Notes: generated by a model from the letters alone, not told the origin. Positions 28,677 through 39,810 are shown, numbered from the stretch's first letter. The stretch is 64,000 bases of DNA from Nostoc sp. UHCC 0302 (GCF_038096175.1 NZ_CP151099.1:3536501-3600500); one strand, 5' to 3'. Made by a program: numbers and translations.

Positions 28677-29453
28677 TTAAGTTAATAAATTTGATTCTGT
28701 AGATTTGAAAATTTGTTTACCATCACGGCTTTTAATTACTCGTGCAGGTACACCCACAGCTACCGAAAATGGGGGAATATCTTTAGTGACAACAGCACCA
28801 GCACCAATAACACTGCCTCTACCAATGGTGACACCATCTAATACTTTCACCCCATGTCCTAGCCAACAGTCATCCTCAATCACGATTCCTTTACAAGTAA
28901 TACCTTGGTATTTAATTGGTTCTGTCGGATCTGCAAAGTTATGATTATTGGCATATATTGCAGTGTGGGCTGCAATTAAACAGTGCTTGCCAATTTTGAT
29001 ATTTCCAGGGCCGCTAATACAAACGCTAGGGCCAATAAAAGTATCTTGCCCAATGTGAATAAAAGTGTTATTTAGTGTCCCGATTAGAACGTTACGCTCA
29101 AGGATAACTCCATTTTCTAAATGAATTCTATTGTTTTCATGTCCTTTTGCATCTATACGAACACCTTTAAAAATATAGACTCCATTCCCAATTTCAATAG
29201 CATCAGCACTAATAAATTCAACACCGTCTTGAATATAAACTGAGCTACCTATCTGGGAAAAAATAGTGGAATATAGCAAATTACGTAACTTTACGCCGCC
29301 GAAAATTGTTGGAGCATCGCCTAAAATAGTGGTCAACAAAAGTTGTTGAAACCGCTTCAACTTTGAAAAATTTTTCAAATTATTCATGGCTCTATTGTTC
29401 TCAATTAAATTGTGTTCTTGGTATCTAATTGTAAAATGTCTAAGTAAAGACAT
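28677..29453 (-). CDS. Left-handed beta-helix acyltransferase (LbH/WcaF-like)
   Basis: 258 residues. After about 60 residues of leader, the sequence has hexapeptide repeats of the [LIV]GxxxxI type from GVEFISADAIEIGNGVYIFKG to the end. It includes a loop (IAAHTAIYANNHNFADPTEP) with the catalytic-type His of xenobiotic/polysaccharide acetyltransferases and the terminal DDCWLGHGVKVLDGVTIGRGSVIGAGAVV signature. It would transfer an acetyl group to a sugar in exopolysaccharide or lipopolysaccharide synthesis. It is not in a visible sugar cluster. Met 23 (29387) is another possible start. Confidence 0.88.
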   Translation of the reverse strand: MSLLRHFTIRYQEHNLIENNRAMNNLKNFSKLKRFQQLLLTTILGDAPTIFGGVKLRNLLYSTIFSQIGSSVYIQDGVEFISADAIEIGNGVYIFKGVRIDAKGHENNRIHLENGVILERNVLIGTLNNTFIHIGQDTFIGPSVCISGPGNIKIGKHCLIAAHTAIYANNHNFADPTEPIKYQGITCKGIVIEDDCWLGHGVKVLDGVTIGRGSVIGAGAVVTKDIPPFSVAVGVPARVIKSRDGKQIFKSTESNLLT

Positions 29454-30504
29454 CCTGCATTTGAGTCTTGTTATCTACCATCTATATTTCTATATCTGCA
29501 TTTTTAGATTGCAGATTAATAAAAAATAAGGTGACTAAGATAAAGTTTTTCAAACATTTGAAAAACCCAATACAAGCTCTAAAGTTAGAAGCTATTAAAT
29601 ACAGGTGTTATTTAATTGTTAGACATAGCTATACAAGAAATGCTGTATCTGTTTACAGGCAAATTCTGTAATTACAGCAGTTTACAATGTTCAGAATTCT
29701 GCTGTATTATTTAGTACCTGTACCAACTGAAAAATTAGAGAAAATACTTTTTTATATTTGTCACTGATAAATACTGAAGCTTAATACTTTACCACAACAT
29801 CAAACACCTAACTCTCGATGTGTATTAGTTAGCAATTTGACAAGCTACTATAATTCAGATATTCAGTCATCAAATATCAAAGTAATTATTTCAATTCAAT
29901 TACATCTGTTTATGCTGTTCCCAAGTCGGAATCAAATTTCCTCGCTGCCATCAAGATGTAATTGTCGAATTCCTCATAAAATTTCCAAGCAAGTACAAGC
30001 ACGTTAAATTAGGGGGGAGTGTCTCCAACTTCAGCCATCACATTGAAGTTAACCATCGGAGCAAACAAATAAATACTTCCCCGATTACTATAACGGCTTA
30101 CTTGCAGCCAGTTTTTAGAGTCTGCTGCTGTTGTCATCATTACGTACACAGAGAATTTACATATTCACTAAAGCGCCTTGATAGTGACACAAGTAGTGTG
30201 CTTCCACCATCGTAAAAGAGACTTACAAAATTATCATCAAGAAACAGTAAAGTTTAAATTAAAAATATAAAGTTTTAAAGATTAGCATATTTTTATAATC
30301 AGTAATTTCCTAATCTAAGACATTAATGATACTATCTTAAAGTCTCTATTAATTAAATAGATAACTACTAAAAATCAGAATAAATACAGATAAAAAAAGC
30401 GGACAATATTTGATTTTTAGTGCTTTATTAGACTATAAATTTTACCGTTAATTTCTCACCTTAAGTATTGGTAGTAACTTTTGTGATTGTGTTCGATAAA
30501 AAAT
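29454..30504. other. Intergenic region without supported genes
   Basis: About 1 kb of AT-rich sequence. A plus-strand frame 29468-29671 has no RBS or domain. A 43-codon minus-strand frame (30009-30140, beginning MMTTAADSKNWLQVSRY) has protein-like composition but no Shine-Dalgarno; it might be a small peptide or a fragment. Nothing else stands out. Confidence 0.4.
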
Positions 30505-31368
30505 CTACCTAAACAGCAAAACAGGAATATGGCTGCTGCGTAGCATTTGGGCTGTAGTACTGCCAATGACTAAGTGCCGAATCCGGCTGTGTCCGTAGGC
30601 TCCCATAATCAGTAAATTGATGTTTTGGGCTTCTACGTAGTTAGATATAACCTTTTCTGCTTCGCCATGTATTATCTGACAAATTGGTGCAAAGCCTGCT
30701 GTACGTGCTTTTATTTCAGCAGTTTGCAGGTGAGACATGGCTGCTTCATCTTCCTGTTTCTTTGCTACAGTGAGCAAATGAAGTTCCATGTCTTTAAAAG
30801 CAGGTGATTCCACCAAAAACTGCAAAGCTTTCTGACAACTCTTACCGCCATCATAAGCTAGTAGTATCTTATCTATTGGCTGAAAGTTATGTGATGTCAC
30901 AAGGCAAGGTTTATGACTAGAACGCACCACACGCTCTAAGTTAGCGCCGAGATGTCCTGAAGCAAACTCAGCATTTTCGCCTCGTTTCCCAAGTATGATT
31001 AAATCTGCTTGTGCTTCAAATTCGTGGAGGCTATCAACCAAAAAACCAGTGTGATGAGTAAATTTCACATCACTAACTCCACTGGTTGCAAAAAAATGTT
31101 CAGCATTTTGGAGGATGAGTTTTGCTTTTTGATGGTTGAGTTTTGCTTTTTCATGCTCCAAATCTACTAACTTATTTAATAGTTCTTTAGAAGCATCAAT
31201 GCCAATACTTCCGCTCCAATCAACTGTTCCAACCGTTTTCTGTGTGCGGATATCTGTGACGTAAAGTACCTCAATTGCAGCAGTCATCCGGGGAGCTAAC
31301 CACGCAGCATACTGATAGCTACTTTGAGAAAAAGAAGATCCATCAGTGCAGAGAAGAATTCTTTTCAT
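30505..31368 (-). CDS. Tandem universal stress protein (UspA family)
   Basis: 287 residues from ATG 31368; the frame extends upstream to 31416, but MKRILLCTDGSSFS is the true family start. It has two USP domains, residues 1-150 and 155-287. The second carries the nucleotide-binding pattern G-x2-G-x9-G-(S/T) in MGAYGHSRIRHLVIGSTTAQM. The first has a similar GKRG...SGHLGANLERVV. Such proteins bind ATP or other small ligands and modulate stress tolerance. It lies directly downstream of a SulP transporter, an arrangement that suggests it may regulate anion or bicarbonate uptake. A MITE now separates them. Confidence 0.93.
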   Translation of the reverse strand: MKRILLCTDGSSFSQSSYQYAAWLAPRMTAAIEVLYVTDIRTQKTVGTVDWSGSIGIDASKELLNKLVDLEHEKAKLNHQKAKLILQNAEHFFATSGVSDVKFTHHTGFLVDSLHEFEAQADLIILGKRGENAEFASGHLGANLERVVRSSHKPCLVTSHNFQPIDKILLAYDGGKSCQKALQFLVESPAFKDMELHLLTVAKKQEDEAAMSHLQTAEIKARTAGFAPICQIIHGEAEKVISNYVEAQNINLLIMGAYGHSRIRHLVIGSTTAQMLRSSHIPVLLFR

Positions 31369-31517
31369 AATTGTGTTTGTAATAAGTAGACGCACATAAT
31401 AAAATGTAAAATGCAAACCAGCGAAACCTGTTGCTGTTGGGAGCTTTCTCTCCTGCCTCCTGATCTGAAAGTGCTGTTAGCAGTAGCGGGGCGTTGAGCC
31501 TGTGCTGAGTTAAGAGT

Positions 31518-31645
31518 CAGGGCAAACGCATCTAAAGTATAAGAATCCTTTAATAGCAAGGGTTTCGGCGTTTTTTAATTTAGCCTATTTTTTCATCAAG
31601 ATCCATGCCCAGCAAAGGTTTCAGAAATACCGTGCGTTCGCCCTG
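31518..31645. mobile_element. 128-bp MITE (copy A)
   Basis: 128 bp with ends CAGGGCAAACGCA and, inward from the right, CAGGGCGAACGCA. It is flanked by a 10-bp target duplication AGTTAAGAGT (31508-31517 and 31646-31655). It is identical over all 128 bp, in inverted orientation, to the copy at 44288-44415. It has no ORF. It sits between the SulP transporter and the Usp gene. Confidence 0.95.
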
Positions 31646-31731
31646 AGTTAAGAGTCAAGAGCTATAAATTATTCTCCTTGTCCCCCTTGCCCCTCTCATC
31701 CTTTTTTCATCGGGACTGCTTTCTACTTAAT

Positions 31732-33213
31732 TTAGTGGTTGTTTAAATTTTCCAGCGCATCTGGTTTATCGTGAATAGCTAGCTTTTCTATTAATGTCGC
31801 ACTTGCTTCATTTAGTCCTACAATGTCTACTTCTGCACCATTCCTACGAAATTTCATCACTACCTTATCTATAGCTGCAACTGCTGATTGATCCCAAATG
31901 TGGGCATGGGTTAAGTCAATTTTCACACGTTCCAATTCTTCTTTAAAATCAAAAGCAGCGAGAAATTCTTCTACTGATACAAAGAAAAGTTGACCTACAA
32001 CGCTGTAAATGCGAGAAGTTTTATCGACGCTAATAACTGTATCTATAAATACAACCTTAGCAATGCTGCGGGCAAATAAGACTGAACTAAACACTACACC
32101 AACTGCAACTCCAATTGCTAGATTGTGTGTGAGTATCGTAAATAAAACTGTCGTAATCATGACAGCAGTTTCACCTCTCGGTATACGGTTTAGGTTCTTT
32201 ATAGATGACCAACTAAAAGTTCCAATAGAAACCATAATCATCACTGCAACTAAGGATGCCATTGGTATTTGTCGCACCCAGTTACCTAACACCAAAATGA
32301 AGAACAGCAAGAACACTCCAGCACATAAAGTAGAAAGACGACTGCGCCCTCCAGACTTAATGTTGATGACTGACTGCCCAATCATGGCACATCCCGCCAT
32401 CCCGCCAAAGCATCCAGCTACGATATTCGCAACACCTTGACCTATAGCTTCTCTATTTTTATCACTGGGGGTATCGGTTAGTTCATCAAGTAGTGAGGCT
32501 GTTAACAATGACTCTAGTAAACCCACTACAGCCAAAGGCAATGCGTAGGAAAAAAGAATCGAGAATGTCTCATAGTTTAATGGAATTGTCGGTAAGCTAA
32601 ACAACGGGAATGTAGTAGGTAATTCGCCCATGTCACCTACTGTCGGAACCTTTATCCCTGTAATCATGGAAAATGCTGTTAAAACAACGATCGCAACTAA
32701 GGGCGAAGGTACAACTTTTGTAAACCTGGGTAACAAGTAGATGATGGCAAGAGCCACAGCAAGCATAATATAAACTTGCCAAGACACCCCAACAAGTTGT
32801 GGCAGTTGAGCCATAAAAATTAAAATTGCTAAAGCATTAACAAAGCCAATCATTACGGCTCGTGGTACATACTTCATCTGGCGGCCTAGTTTGAGCCAGC
32901 CGCAAATAATTTGAATCACTCCAGTCAGAATCGTTGTTGCAAACAGATATTGCAACCCATGTTCTTTTACCAATGTAATCATTACTAGCGCCATCGCTCC
33001 TGTTGCTGCTGAAATCAGCCCAGGACGACCCCCAGCAAAGGCTGTCACCACTGCTATGCAAAACGAGGCGTACAGCCCAACTTTTGGATCGACACCTGCA
33101 ATAATGGAAAATGCGATCGCTTCTGGAATTAGTGCTAGGGCTACTACAGTACCTGCTAGGATGTCTGCTTTAGTATTGGAGAACCATTCTCGCTTCAAAA
33201 CTGTTGTGTTCAA
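31732..33213 (-). CDS. SulP-family anion transporter with STAS domain
   Basis: 493 residues from a TTG codon with GAGGACAAC just upstream. It has about 10-12 hydrophobic segments (for example [21 protein letters not shown] with the SulP family signature, and [21 protein letters not shown]). A cytoplasmic STAS domain occupies about 400-480 ([22 protein letters not shown]). SulP proteins carry sulfate, bicarbonate or other anions, often coupled to Na+ or H+; cyanobacterial BicA is a Na+-dependent bicarbonate importer. This protein is shorter than BicA (about 560), so substrate assignment is open. The Usp gene follows on the same strand. Confidence 0.92.
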   Translation of the reverse strand: MNTTVLKREWFSNTKADILAGTVVALALIPEAIAFSIIAGVDPKVGLYASFCIAVVTAFAGGRPGLISAATGAMALVMITLVKEHGLQYLFATTILTGVIQIICGWLKLGRQMKYVPRAVMIGFVNALAILIFMAQLPQLVGVSWQVYIMLAVALAIIYLLPRFTKVVPSPLVAIVVLTAFSMITGIKVPTVGDMGELPTTFPLFSLPTIPLNYETFSILFSYALPLAVVGLLESLLTASLLDELTDTPSDKNREAIGQGVANIVAGCFGGMAGCAMIGQSVINIKSGGRSRLSTLCAGVFLLFFILVLGNWVRQIPMASLVAVMIMVSIGTFSWSSIKNLNRIPRGETAVMITTVLFTILTHNLAIGVAVGVVFSSVLFARSIAKVVFIDTVISVDKTSRIYSVVGQLFFVSVEEFLAAFDFKEELERVKIDLTHAHIWDQSAVAAIDKVVMKFRRNGAEVDIVGLNEASATLIEKLAIHDKPDALENLNNH

Positions 33214-34262
33214 GTTGTCCTCTGTGATTTAGGGGTGAAATTTAGGTATACAGGCTATTAGCCAACTCTTACACTCGTTGGAGTAGTTGAGGATTAGAAG
33301 CATGACAATTCACAAATGCAATCTAGATAGTCTCAAGGATTTAAAACCCTTGATTACTCTTTCATCCACAAATAGATTGCTAAAGTTTATGCCAATAATT
33401 TACATATATTCAGTTTGTAATCTGTATGTGGTTTGTTTACTCTACAAACTGTCTTGGCATTTACTTTCAGTTAAAAGCTGTCTCTATTGAGTCAGCTATG
33501 TAATTCGTTTTCTTGTTACGAGAAAACATTACCTGATTTTATCGGTGAATAAAGGTAGCTCAAAACCAAGTAATTACAACACAAATAATTGATGTTAGAC
33601 TTCTGGATACCCACTTATGAATTGAGTTGATTTTTTTACTACAATTTTGTTCAATAAAATGAGACTTTTGATACAGTTTGTCTGAGGGGTAGTCTCTATG
33701 TAGTTTTAAGGTGGACTATTTTTCTGTCTTAAGCTGCCCATAAATACTGTAGAATTTAACATCATCAGATTTTGATTAATTAAAGGTTACTACAACTTGT
33801 TGAATGCGAGCGTAACCATTGGCGTTCATTATACCACAAGGTCTAAAATAGAGAAGACTGTAGTTTTTACTTGCGTCTCACAATTTTTCAGCTAAGATGT
33901 CGTATCTGAATTTGATAAAGAAGCTATAATTTTTTAAAAAATTTGACTGCTATCTCTACAGTGCAAAGCTGAGTACTCAAAATTACAGCAACGATAGTAT
34001 TTTTAGTTAATGGATTTGTTCAAAGATATGGCTCTTTACCTATATAGTTAGTAGGATGTAAATTTCTCAGAAGCTACTTATAAGTAGTAGTGCTGGGGAA
34101 AGCAGACCACTTCAACCAAGCGATTATTGTTGAAAGCGATCGCTTTCCTTCTTAATCCTATGGTGATTGCTCCTCGGATAGCAAAATAGTGCTACACAGA
34201 AATCAGACCCAAATTAGAATAATTAGCAGAGAAACAAAATAATCATCGGATAGCCAGCAACT
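33214..34262. other. Divergent intergenic region between SulP and P450 genes
   Basis: About 1 kb of AT-rich DNA. A plus-strand frame of 67 codons (33287-33490) has no RBS and no domain. The region must hold the promoters of the two divergent genes, but I cannot define a -10/-35 pair with confidence. Confidence 0.4.
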
Positions 34263-35636
34263 ATGACAATTAAACAAATTGAGAAGCTTAAAACTCCTAG
34301 ATTTATCCAACAAATAGAATTTACCTTAAAGCCATTGGAGTTTTTAGAGCGTTGTGCCAAGGATTATGGAGACCTGTTTTTTACTAATTCCTTTGGGGAA
34401 CTAGAACTTTTAGTTGTTAGTAATCCCCAGGATCTTCAAGAGTTATTTAATCCAACAAATAAAATTCTTGATGCTCCAGCTACTGTTAATGAACCCTTCA
34501 AACCTCAAGTTGGAGAAAACTCATTAATTGTGCAAGATGGAGAACGCCATCAGCGTCTGCGAAGGCTTATCATGCCTCCCTTTCACGGGGAACAAATGCT
34601 CAATTATGGGCAACAGATTTGTGATATTACCCAACAAGCCATACAACACCTTAAAGTCGGTCAAACCTTTATTGCTCGTCATTTAACTGAAGATATTACC
34701 ATGACGATTATCTTAAAAATAGTCTTCGGTATTGACCAAGAATCCAGATTTGAGCAACTGAAAAATTTAATGACAACTTGGCTATCGTTGACTAGTTCAC
34801 CACTCATCGCTAGCGCTTTATTACTTCCATCTTTACGAAAGGATTTAGGTGCTTGGAGTCCTTGGGGAAGATATCTCAGGAAGCGCCAGCAGATTAATGA
34901 AAATCTCATGGCTCAAATCTTGGAGCGTCGCCAACAAGTGCAAGGGCAGCATTTCGATATTCTGAGTATGCTAATAGAAGCAAAATATGAAGATGGACAA
35001 AGCTTGAGTGATGTCGAATTAAGAGATAACCTCTTAACTTTACTCAATGCTGGTCATGATACTACTGCTACTGCCCTGGCTTGGGCTTTGTACTGGATTC
35101 ATCAACAACCACAAGTCTATGAGAAACTGTTGCATGAGTTACAAGGCTTAAATACTCCTGACCCTCTCAAAATTACTCAACTTCCTTATCTAACAGCAGT
35201 TTGTCAAGAAACTTTGCGGATTTACCCTGTAGTTCCGTCTACTTTTCCTAGAGTCACTATACGCCCTGTTAATTTAAGGGGATATCACGTTACTTGTGGG
35301 ACATTCGTAGTACCTTCTATTTACCTAACTCACCGTAGAGAAGATTTATATCCCCAACCGGATAAATTTCAACCAGAGAGGTTTTTGAATCGTAAATACT
35401 CACCTTATGAATTTTGGCCTTTTGGGGCAGGTTCTCGTCAATGTCTAGGTCAAGTGTTCGCTTTATTTGAAATGAAATTAATTCTGGCTACGATTCTCTT
35501 AAATTCTAAGTTGAAATTAGAGGAGAAAGCCCCTGTTACTCCGGCACGACGGGGTTTTTTAATGGCTCCTAAAGGTGGAGTAAAAATGAGTTCTATGGCA
35601 GTTGAAAATCTTCTCCTGCTGGGAGAAAGGCTGTAG
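34263..35636 (+). CDS. Cytochrome P450 (CYP110-like)
   Basis: 457 residues. I-helix LLNAGHDTTATALAW (near 264), K-helix ETLR, the PERF motif KFQPERFL, and the haem-binding loop FWPFGAGSRQCLGQVF with Cys near residue 393. Sequence style and length fit CYP110, a family found in Nostoc/Anabaena that binds long-chain fatty acids or terpenoids; the substrate is not determined here. It has no membrane anchor. No ferredoxin or reductase gene lies next to it, so it uses generic electron donors. It is free-standing on the plus strand with about 1 kb of upstream non-coding DNA. Confidence 0.95.
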   Translation: MTIKQIEKLKTPRFIQQIEFTLKPLEFLERCAKDYGDLFFTNSFGELELLVVSNPQDLQELFNPTNKILDAPATVNEPFKPQVGENSLIVQDGERHQRLRRLIMPPFHGEQMLNYGQQICDITQQAIQHLKVGQTFIARHLTEDITMTIILKIVFGIDQESRFEQLKNLMTTWLSLTSSPLIASALLLPSLRKDLGAWSPWGRYLRKRQQINENLMAQILERRQQVQGQHFDILSMLIEAKYEDGQSLSDVELRDNLLTLLNAGHDTTATALAWALYWIHQQPQVYEKLLHELQGLNTPDPLKITQLPYLTAVCQETLRIYPVVPSTFPRVTIRPVNLRGYHVTCGTFVVPSIYLTHRREDLYPQPDKFQPERFLNRKYSPYEFWPFGAGSRQCLGQVFALFEMKLILATILLNSKLKLEEKAPVTPARRGFLMAPKGGVKMSSMAVENLLLLGERL

Positions 35637-36014
35637 AGCGAACATGACGCTGCTGTACAGCTATATTTACTCTTTGTGCCGCTACTATATGTATATGTAA
35701 TGCGATGTAATGCGCGATCGCGGTATTCAAACGAGAGCTTGTATACTCCTGCTACGGCTAACTTATAAGTACTACGAAAAGTGATTTTGCAACTTGGAGA
35801 TAGCTTTACTAGCACCGTATCACCGAGCTTGGAAGCTTGCGTTACTCGACCTATACAATAAGATGAGGCAAATGTTGCAAGTTTTTTACTAAGGAAATAC
35901 TTGTGACATCCCCTGTTGAATCAGTAGAAGGAACGTACTTCCATATTCCCTGATGTGCTTGTGCTGCCAGTTCTTGACCGTTCTTAATTTTTATTGTTTG
36001 AAATAAGTCAGTAA
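35637..36014. other. Intergenic stretch between P450 and diguanylate cyclase genes
   Basis: About 380 bp where two convergent genes end. A 76-codon minus frame (35851-36081) overlaps the end of the cyclase gene in another frame and begins MQYESFPEPNINVSG; its composition is protein-like, but I recognise nothing and it has no RBS. I do not call it. Confidence 0.4.
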
Positions 36015-37031
36015 TTAGCTCACCCTGCTCGATTCTTCCTGAGACATTAATATTTGGCTCAGGAAAACTCTCATATTGCAAATACTTTGCAAGTTATTTG
36101 GCTTGAAGCAATCGCGTCCTGCTGCCTTTGCCTGATATAATCCTTTGTCTGCTGCCGCAATCATTTCTTCAAAGTTAGAACTAGGCTCAGGAATTAGTGT
36201 AGCTAACCCAGCACTCAGGGTTACATGAGAACTAACTTGTGAATTTATATGAGGAATTGCCAGTCTCCGAATAGCAGAGCAAATTCTCTGTGCAACGTGA
36301 GCAGCCCCTAGTGCGTCTGTCTCAGGCAAAATAACAGCAAATTCTTCCCCACCATAACGGGCAACTAAATCAGCAGGACGTTGAACAACATTTTGGATGA
36401 CTTTAGCAATTTCTATAAGAGCGCGATCGCCTGACTGATGACCATAGGTATCGTTATAGGATTTGAAGAAATCAACATCAAGGAGGATGAGAGACACTGG
36501 CTGTTGCAAGCGTGCCATGCGCCGCCACTCATGATCCATATACTCTTCAAACCGTCGGCGGTTAGCTAGTTGAGTTAAGAAATCGATAGTAACTAATCGT
36601 TGTAATTCTAGATTAGCTGCAACAAGCTTTTGATGTAGCTGCGATTCCTCAATTAAGCGTCTGACCCGAAAACCTAAAACTGGCCAGTAAAATGGTTTGA
36701 TTATATAATCTGTTGCGCCTGCTCTAAATCCATTCTCAATTGACTCAGTATTCTCAAATTCTGTAATCATTAAAACTGGAGTGTGTTTGTTTTCGTCAAT
36801 ACTCAGTAACTTGGAGCAACACTCAAACCCATCCATATCTGGCAAGATGGTGTCAAGAAGTACTAGTTCTGGGTGCAATTGTTGAAAAACATTTATTGCC
36901 TCCGTGCCATCTTTTGCTTCAGCTACCCGATACCCTGATTGTTCTAGCAAAAATCGCAGTTCTTGACGGTTAAATGCTTCATTATCAACAATTAGAACTA
37001 AAGATTGATTTTCTTGAAGAGTAACTTTCAT
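36015..37031 (-). CDS. Response regulator with diguanylate cyclase output
   Basis: 338 residues. The receiver domain at 10-130 has phospho-acceptor Asp in LVLLDTILPD, Thr in LMITEF and Lys in IIKPFYW. A GGDEF domain (about 150-310) has RRRFEEYMDHEW, ILLDVDFFKSYNDTYGHQSGD and the active-site loop RYGGEEFAVILP (near 228), so cyclic-di-GMP synthesis is predicted. An RxxD inhibitory site is not obvious before GGEEF. The C-terminal tail after AGRDCFKPNN is about 25 residues longer than usual. The kinase partner is not adjacent. Confidence 0.95.
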   Translation of the reverse strand: MKVTLQENQSLVLIVDNEAFNRQELRFLLEQSGYRVAEAKDGTEAINVFQQLHPELVLLDTILPDMDGFECCSKLLSIDENKHTPVLMITEFENTESIENGFRAGATDYIIKPFYWPVLGFRVRRLIEESQLHQKLVAANLELQRLVTIDFLTQLANRRRFEEYMDHEWRRMARLQQPVSLILLDVDFFKSYNDTYGHQSGDRALIEIAKVIQNVVQRPADLVARYGGEEFAVILPETDALGAAHVAQRICSAIRRLAIPHINSQVSSHVTLSAGLATLIPEPSSNFEEMIAAADKGLYQAKAAGRDCFKPNNLQSICNMRVFLSQILMSQEESSRVS

Positions 37032-37326
37032 CTTCTGTGCTTGCCAAATTACAGTGGGCTGCTTTCAACAGAACGTTTAAGCAGTTTTGCTATTTCGGTT
37101 ACAAACTACCCTCGGTATAAGTTGATTCGGTGGGATATCTAAATTTAATCTTGTATCAAAAATTACGGCAGTGCCAAGAGAGAGAGTTTAGGTAAAGTTT
37201 CCAAGTATTAGTTAATACCTAAAAAATTTATATAAAATCGCTGTTTTATGTGTTTAATTAGCCACAACTATCCAAGAATTTGGGTAATTGCTCTGAGAAA
37301 ATTGTTAAATTTACTAGTACTCGTTT

Positions 37327-38277
37327 TCAGGAACGAATTAACATTGGATCATAAATTTGGCACTCTTGAACACCATACTTGCCCAGAATCAAGCTAGCGT
37401 GATCAAGTTCATTGTCTGTGCCACTAACAATAGCTATATAATTGCCTTGCTCAATTTGCTCATTGTAAAAGCGGGCCCACTCATCTGCTATTCCTAACCT
37501 CATAGCATCAAAGCGATCGCTTAAATTAACGTCTGTTGATCCAACCAATTGAGAAAAGTCTTGGCAAATTAAGGAAATCTGGTTTACTGAGAAACCTGCG
37601 GCACACATCTCGTTAATTGCTGCTTCAGCATTATCTATGTGATTAAAGTAACTAATGGCATACTTTGTCAGAATTCCACTTTTATTAGGAATGGCAGTAG
37701 CAGAAGTCGTCGTGGTCAAATAATTTGTAGTTTCATGGTCACTGTTGAGATGCTCATAAATGCCAAACTCTTCAATACCCCAACGCTGTAGAATTGCTTC
37801 TACTTGAGCAATTTCTAGAGATGTACAATCCACGATTATTAAATAGTGTCCATCCTCTACTCGCTCGTTATATGCTCTAGCTTGCTCTTCTGACATCCCC
37901 CAACCAACTAATGCACCAGCAAAAGTGCCAGTAGCAGCACCAATACTTGCTCCTACAAGGGTTGTAACCAAAGCAGTTGCCGCTGCGCCAGCCAGCATTA
38001 TTGGCCCAACTCCAGGGATTGCTAAAGTACCAAGACCTACTAATAAACCAGTCAACCCACCTACAGCACCCCCTGAAAGTCCTCCGACTGTTGCACCTTC
38101 ATCAGATTTATCACCTATTTCATCATTACTAATCTCATAATTGCGGTCTGTATTTTGTACAACTACAGATACTTTCTCCATTGCCAAGCCAGAATCTCTC
38201 AATTCATGTAATGCCTGTTCTGCATCTCGACGATGAGTAAATACACCTACAGCACGTTGATATTGACTTAAAACCAT
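37327..38277 (-). CDS. General-stress-type protein with glycine-rich membrane-like domain
   Basis: 316 residues, start ATG 38277 with AGGAG upstream. The N-terminus AVGVFTHRRDAEQALHELRDSGLAMEKVSVV is the pattern of YflT/17M general stress proteins, where residues 8-50 fold as a small alpha-beta module. Residues about 60-140 are Gly/Ala-rich and hydrophobic (GGLSGGAVGGLTGLLVGLG...GASIGAATGTFAGALVG), as in glycine-zipper segments. Then comes GWGMSEEQARAYNERVEDGHYLIIVD. A second, partial repeat of the first module follows at 205-310 (YFNHIDNAEAAINEMCAAGFSVNQISLI). Such proteins are common in cyanobacteria and linked to stress; the function is unknown. Confidence 0.8.
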   Translation of the reverse strand: MVLSQYQRAVGVFTHRRDAEQALHELRDSGLAMEKVSVVVQNTDRNYEISNDEIGDKSDEGATVGGLSGGAVGGLTGLLVGLGTLAIPGVGPIMLAGAAATALVTTLVGASIGAATGTFAGALVGWGMSEEQARAYNERVEDGHYLIIVDCTSLEIAQVEAILQRWGIEEFGIYEHLNSDHETTNYLTTTTSATAIPNKSGILTKYAISYFNHIDNAEAAINEMCAAGFSVNQISLICQDFSQLVGSTDVNLSDRFDAMRLGIADEWARFYNEQIEQGNYIAIVSGTDNELDHASLILGKYGVQECQIYDPMLIRS

Positions 38278-38634
38278 TATTACTCCTTAGTAGCAGAGGA
38301 AAAATTAATTCCCCATATATCTAGTTATTTATTGCCTGTAATCTTAAATACAGCTTTATTTAACCTAAAACCATCTTAAGTAATAAAATTAATTACAGAC
38401 ACTGCAATCACTACCCCTCTAACTCACCTAACTGTCCACCTACAACCCAACATTACGGAAATTTCGTCATTACATCTTCTTCTGCCAAGACTTTCTATCT
38501 TTTGTGACAGGATTTTGAGAATTCCTAATGGGAGTTTTCACCGCATTTCTTTTCCAGAACTACCCTGATTCACTTATGGGGATTCATACAGTAATTTGTA
38601 ACGCTTCAAGTCTCCTCATTGATATTTCTAGGAA

Positions 38635-39288
38635 TTATTCCAAATTGGCAGAACGTTGAAACACTACTGAAAGATTGTTAGCTGGCATTTTGTAAATCTG
38701 CTTCAAAGTGAGATTGTGTGCGCTAGCTACTGCTACAACATCATCCAAGTCACGTACACCCCACTCTGGGTTTTGGGCGCGTAAAGATTTGTCAAAAGCT
38801 GCATTACTCGGTGATGTATGTTCTCCACCTTGTTTGAAGGGCCCATATAAATAGAGGATACCTCCTGCTTGGAGGATACGGCTTGCCCCTGTCATTAGCC
38901 CCAGACAGGCTGACCAAGGTGAAATGTGAATCATATTAATGTTGACAATGGCGGTAATTGAGGAGGCATTAAGCCAATCAATTAATGCGCTATTCTCCAC
39001 TGGCCAAACTGGTTCTCTTACATCAAGCTCAAGCGGTGGATAAACGTTCTTACATTCAAAGTGTTCAGTCCATGCAATAATGCTGGCTCGTAATTGGGGA
39101 TTTGTATCTGTTGGTAACCACATACAATCTCTGAGTCTGGACGAAAAAAAGACAGCGTGTTCACCAGTACCACTGGCGATTTCTAAGATAGTGCCGCTCT
39201 CAGGCAATACCTGTGAAAGTACTTCTAGAATTGGTTCGCGGTTGCGCTCAGTTGCTGGGGCGTATTGTCGTGCGTCTTGTAGTGTCAT
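38635..39288 (-). CDS. DUF938 SAM-dependent methyltransferase-like protein
   Basis: 217 residues. The sequence begins QYAPATERNREPILEVL and has the SAM-binding motif ILEIASGTGEHAVFFS near residue 35, followed by INMIHISPWSACLGLMTGASRIL. The GTGEHA phrase and the FDKSLRAQNPEWGVRDLDDV segment are characteristic of DUF938. The methyl acceptor is unknown. It is a single gene on the minus strand, separated by about 350 bp from the stress protein. Length is normal for the family (about 200-215). Confidence 0.9.
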   Translation of the reverse strand: MTLQDARQYAPATERNREPILEVLSQVLPESGTILEIASGTGEHAVFFSSRLRDCMWLPTDTNPQLRASIIAWTEHFECKNVYPPLELDVREPVWPVENSALIDWLNASSITAIVNINMIHISPWSACLGLMTGASRILQAGGILYLYGPFKQGGEHTSPSNAAFDKSLRAQNPEWGVRDLDDVVAVASAHNLTLKQIYKMPANNLSVVFQRSANLE

Positions 39289-39810
39289 CGCGATCGTTTT
39301 TACATACCTAATTTCATCCTAGTGGCTAACGTAGCGAATAAATTTTTTACAAGGTTGTCTACTTTTATCTAGACTTTCCCAAACTCTGGTGTCAGCCATG
39401 CTATATCTACCCCGAATGGGACACTTCATAAAATGTAGAATATTAAAGGTAATGCCTGTTTGCAATGTTTGAACTATGTGACTACTCAGTCCGTGGAGTT
39501 TATAAGTTTAGTAGAAACCACAACTATAAAAGCTACTACCCGTTGAGCAAATATGGCCACAACCAATCCAAATTGTATTCATACTCCCGACAGATAATTG
39601 GTGAATTTCGTGTGACTATACCTTTCAATATAGTCATATATGAATACGGTTTATCGCTCTAATCTCTGCAATTAGACGCTTACTAAGAGAGTTTTTTGAA
39701 TGTTTTAATATAATTAATGAATTTGCGATTAAATGTCGTCATATTCTGAGTAGACTCAATCGGTAGTTTTTGTAAGTTAATAATTTTTACCTAAGTGGGA
39801 ACTGAAAATA
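39289..39810. other. Intergenic region
   Basis: About 520 bp. A 65-codon plus frame (39465-39662) lacks an RBS and a domain and is rich in Tyr/Ser; I do not accept it. No clear repeat is seen. Confidence 0.4.

Noticed and set aside
35851-36081. 76-codon minus frame
   Set aside because: It overlaps the diguanylate cyclase gene end in another frame, with no RBS or known domain.
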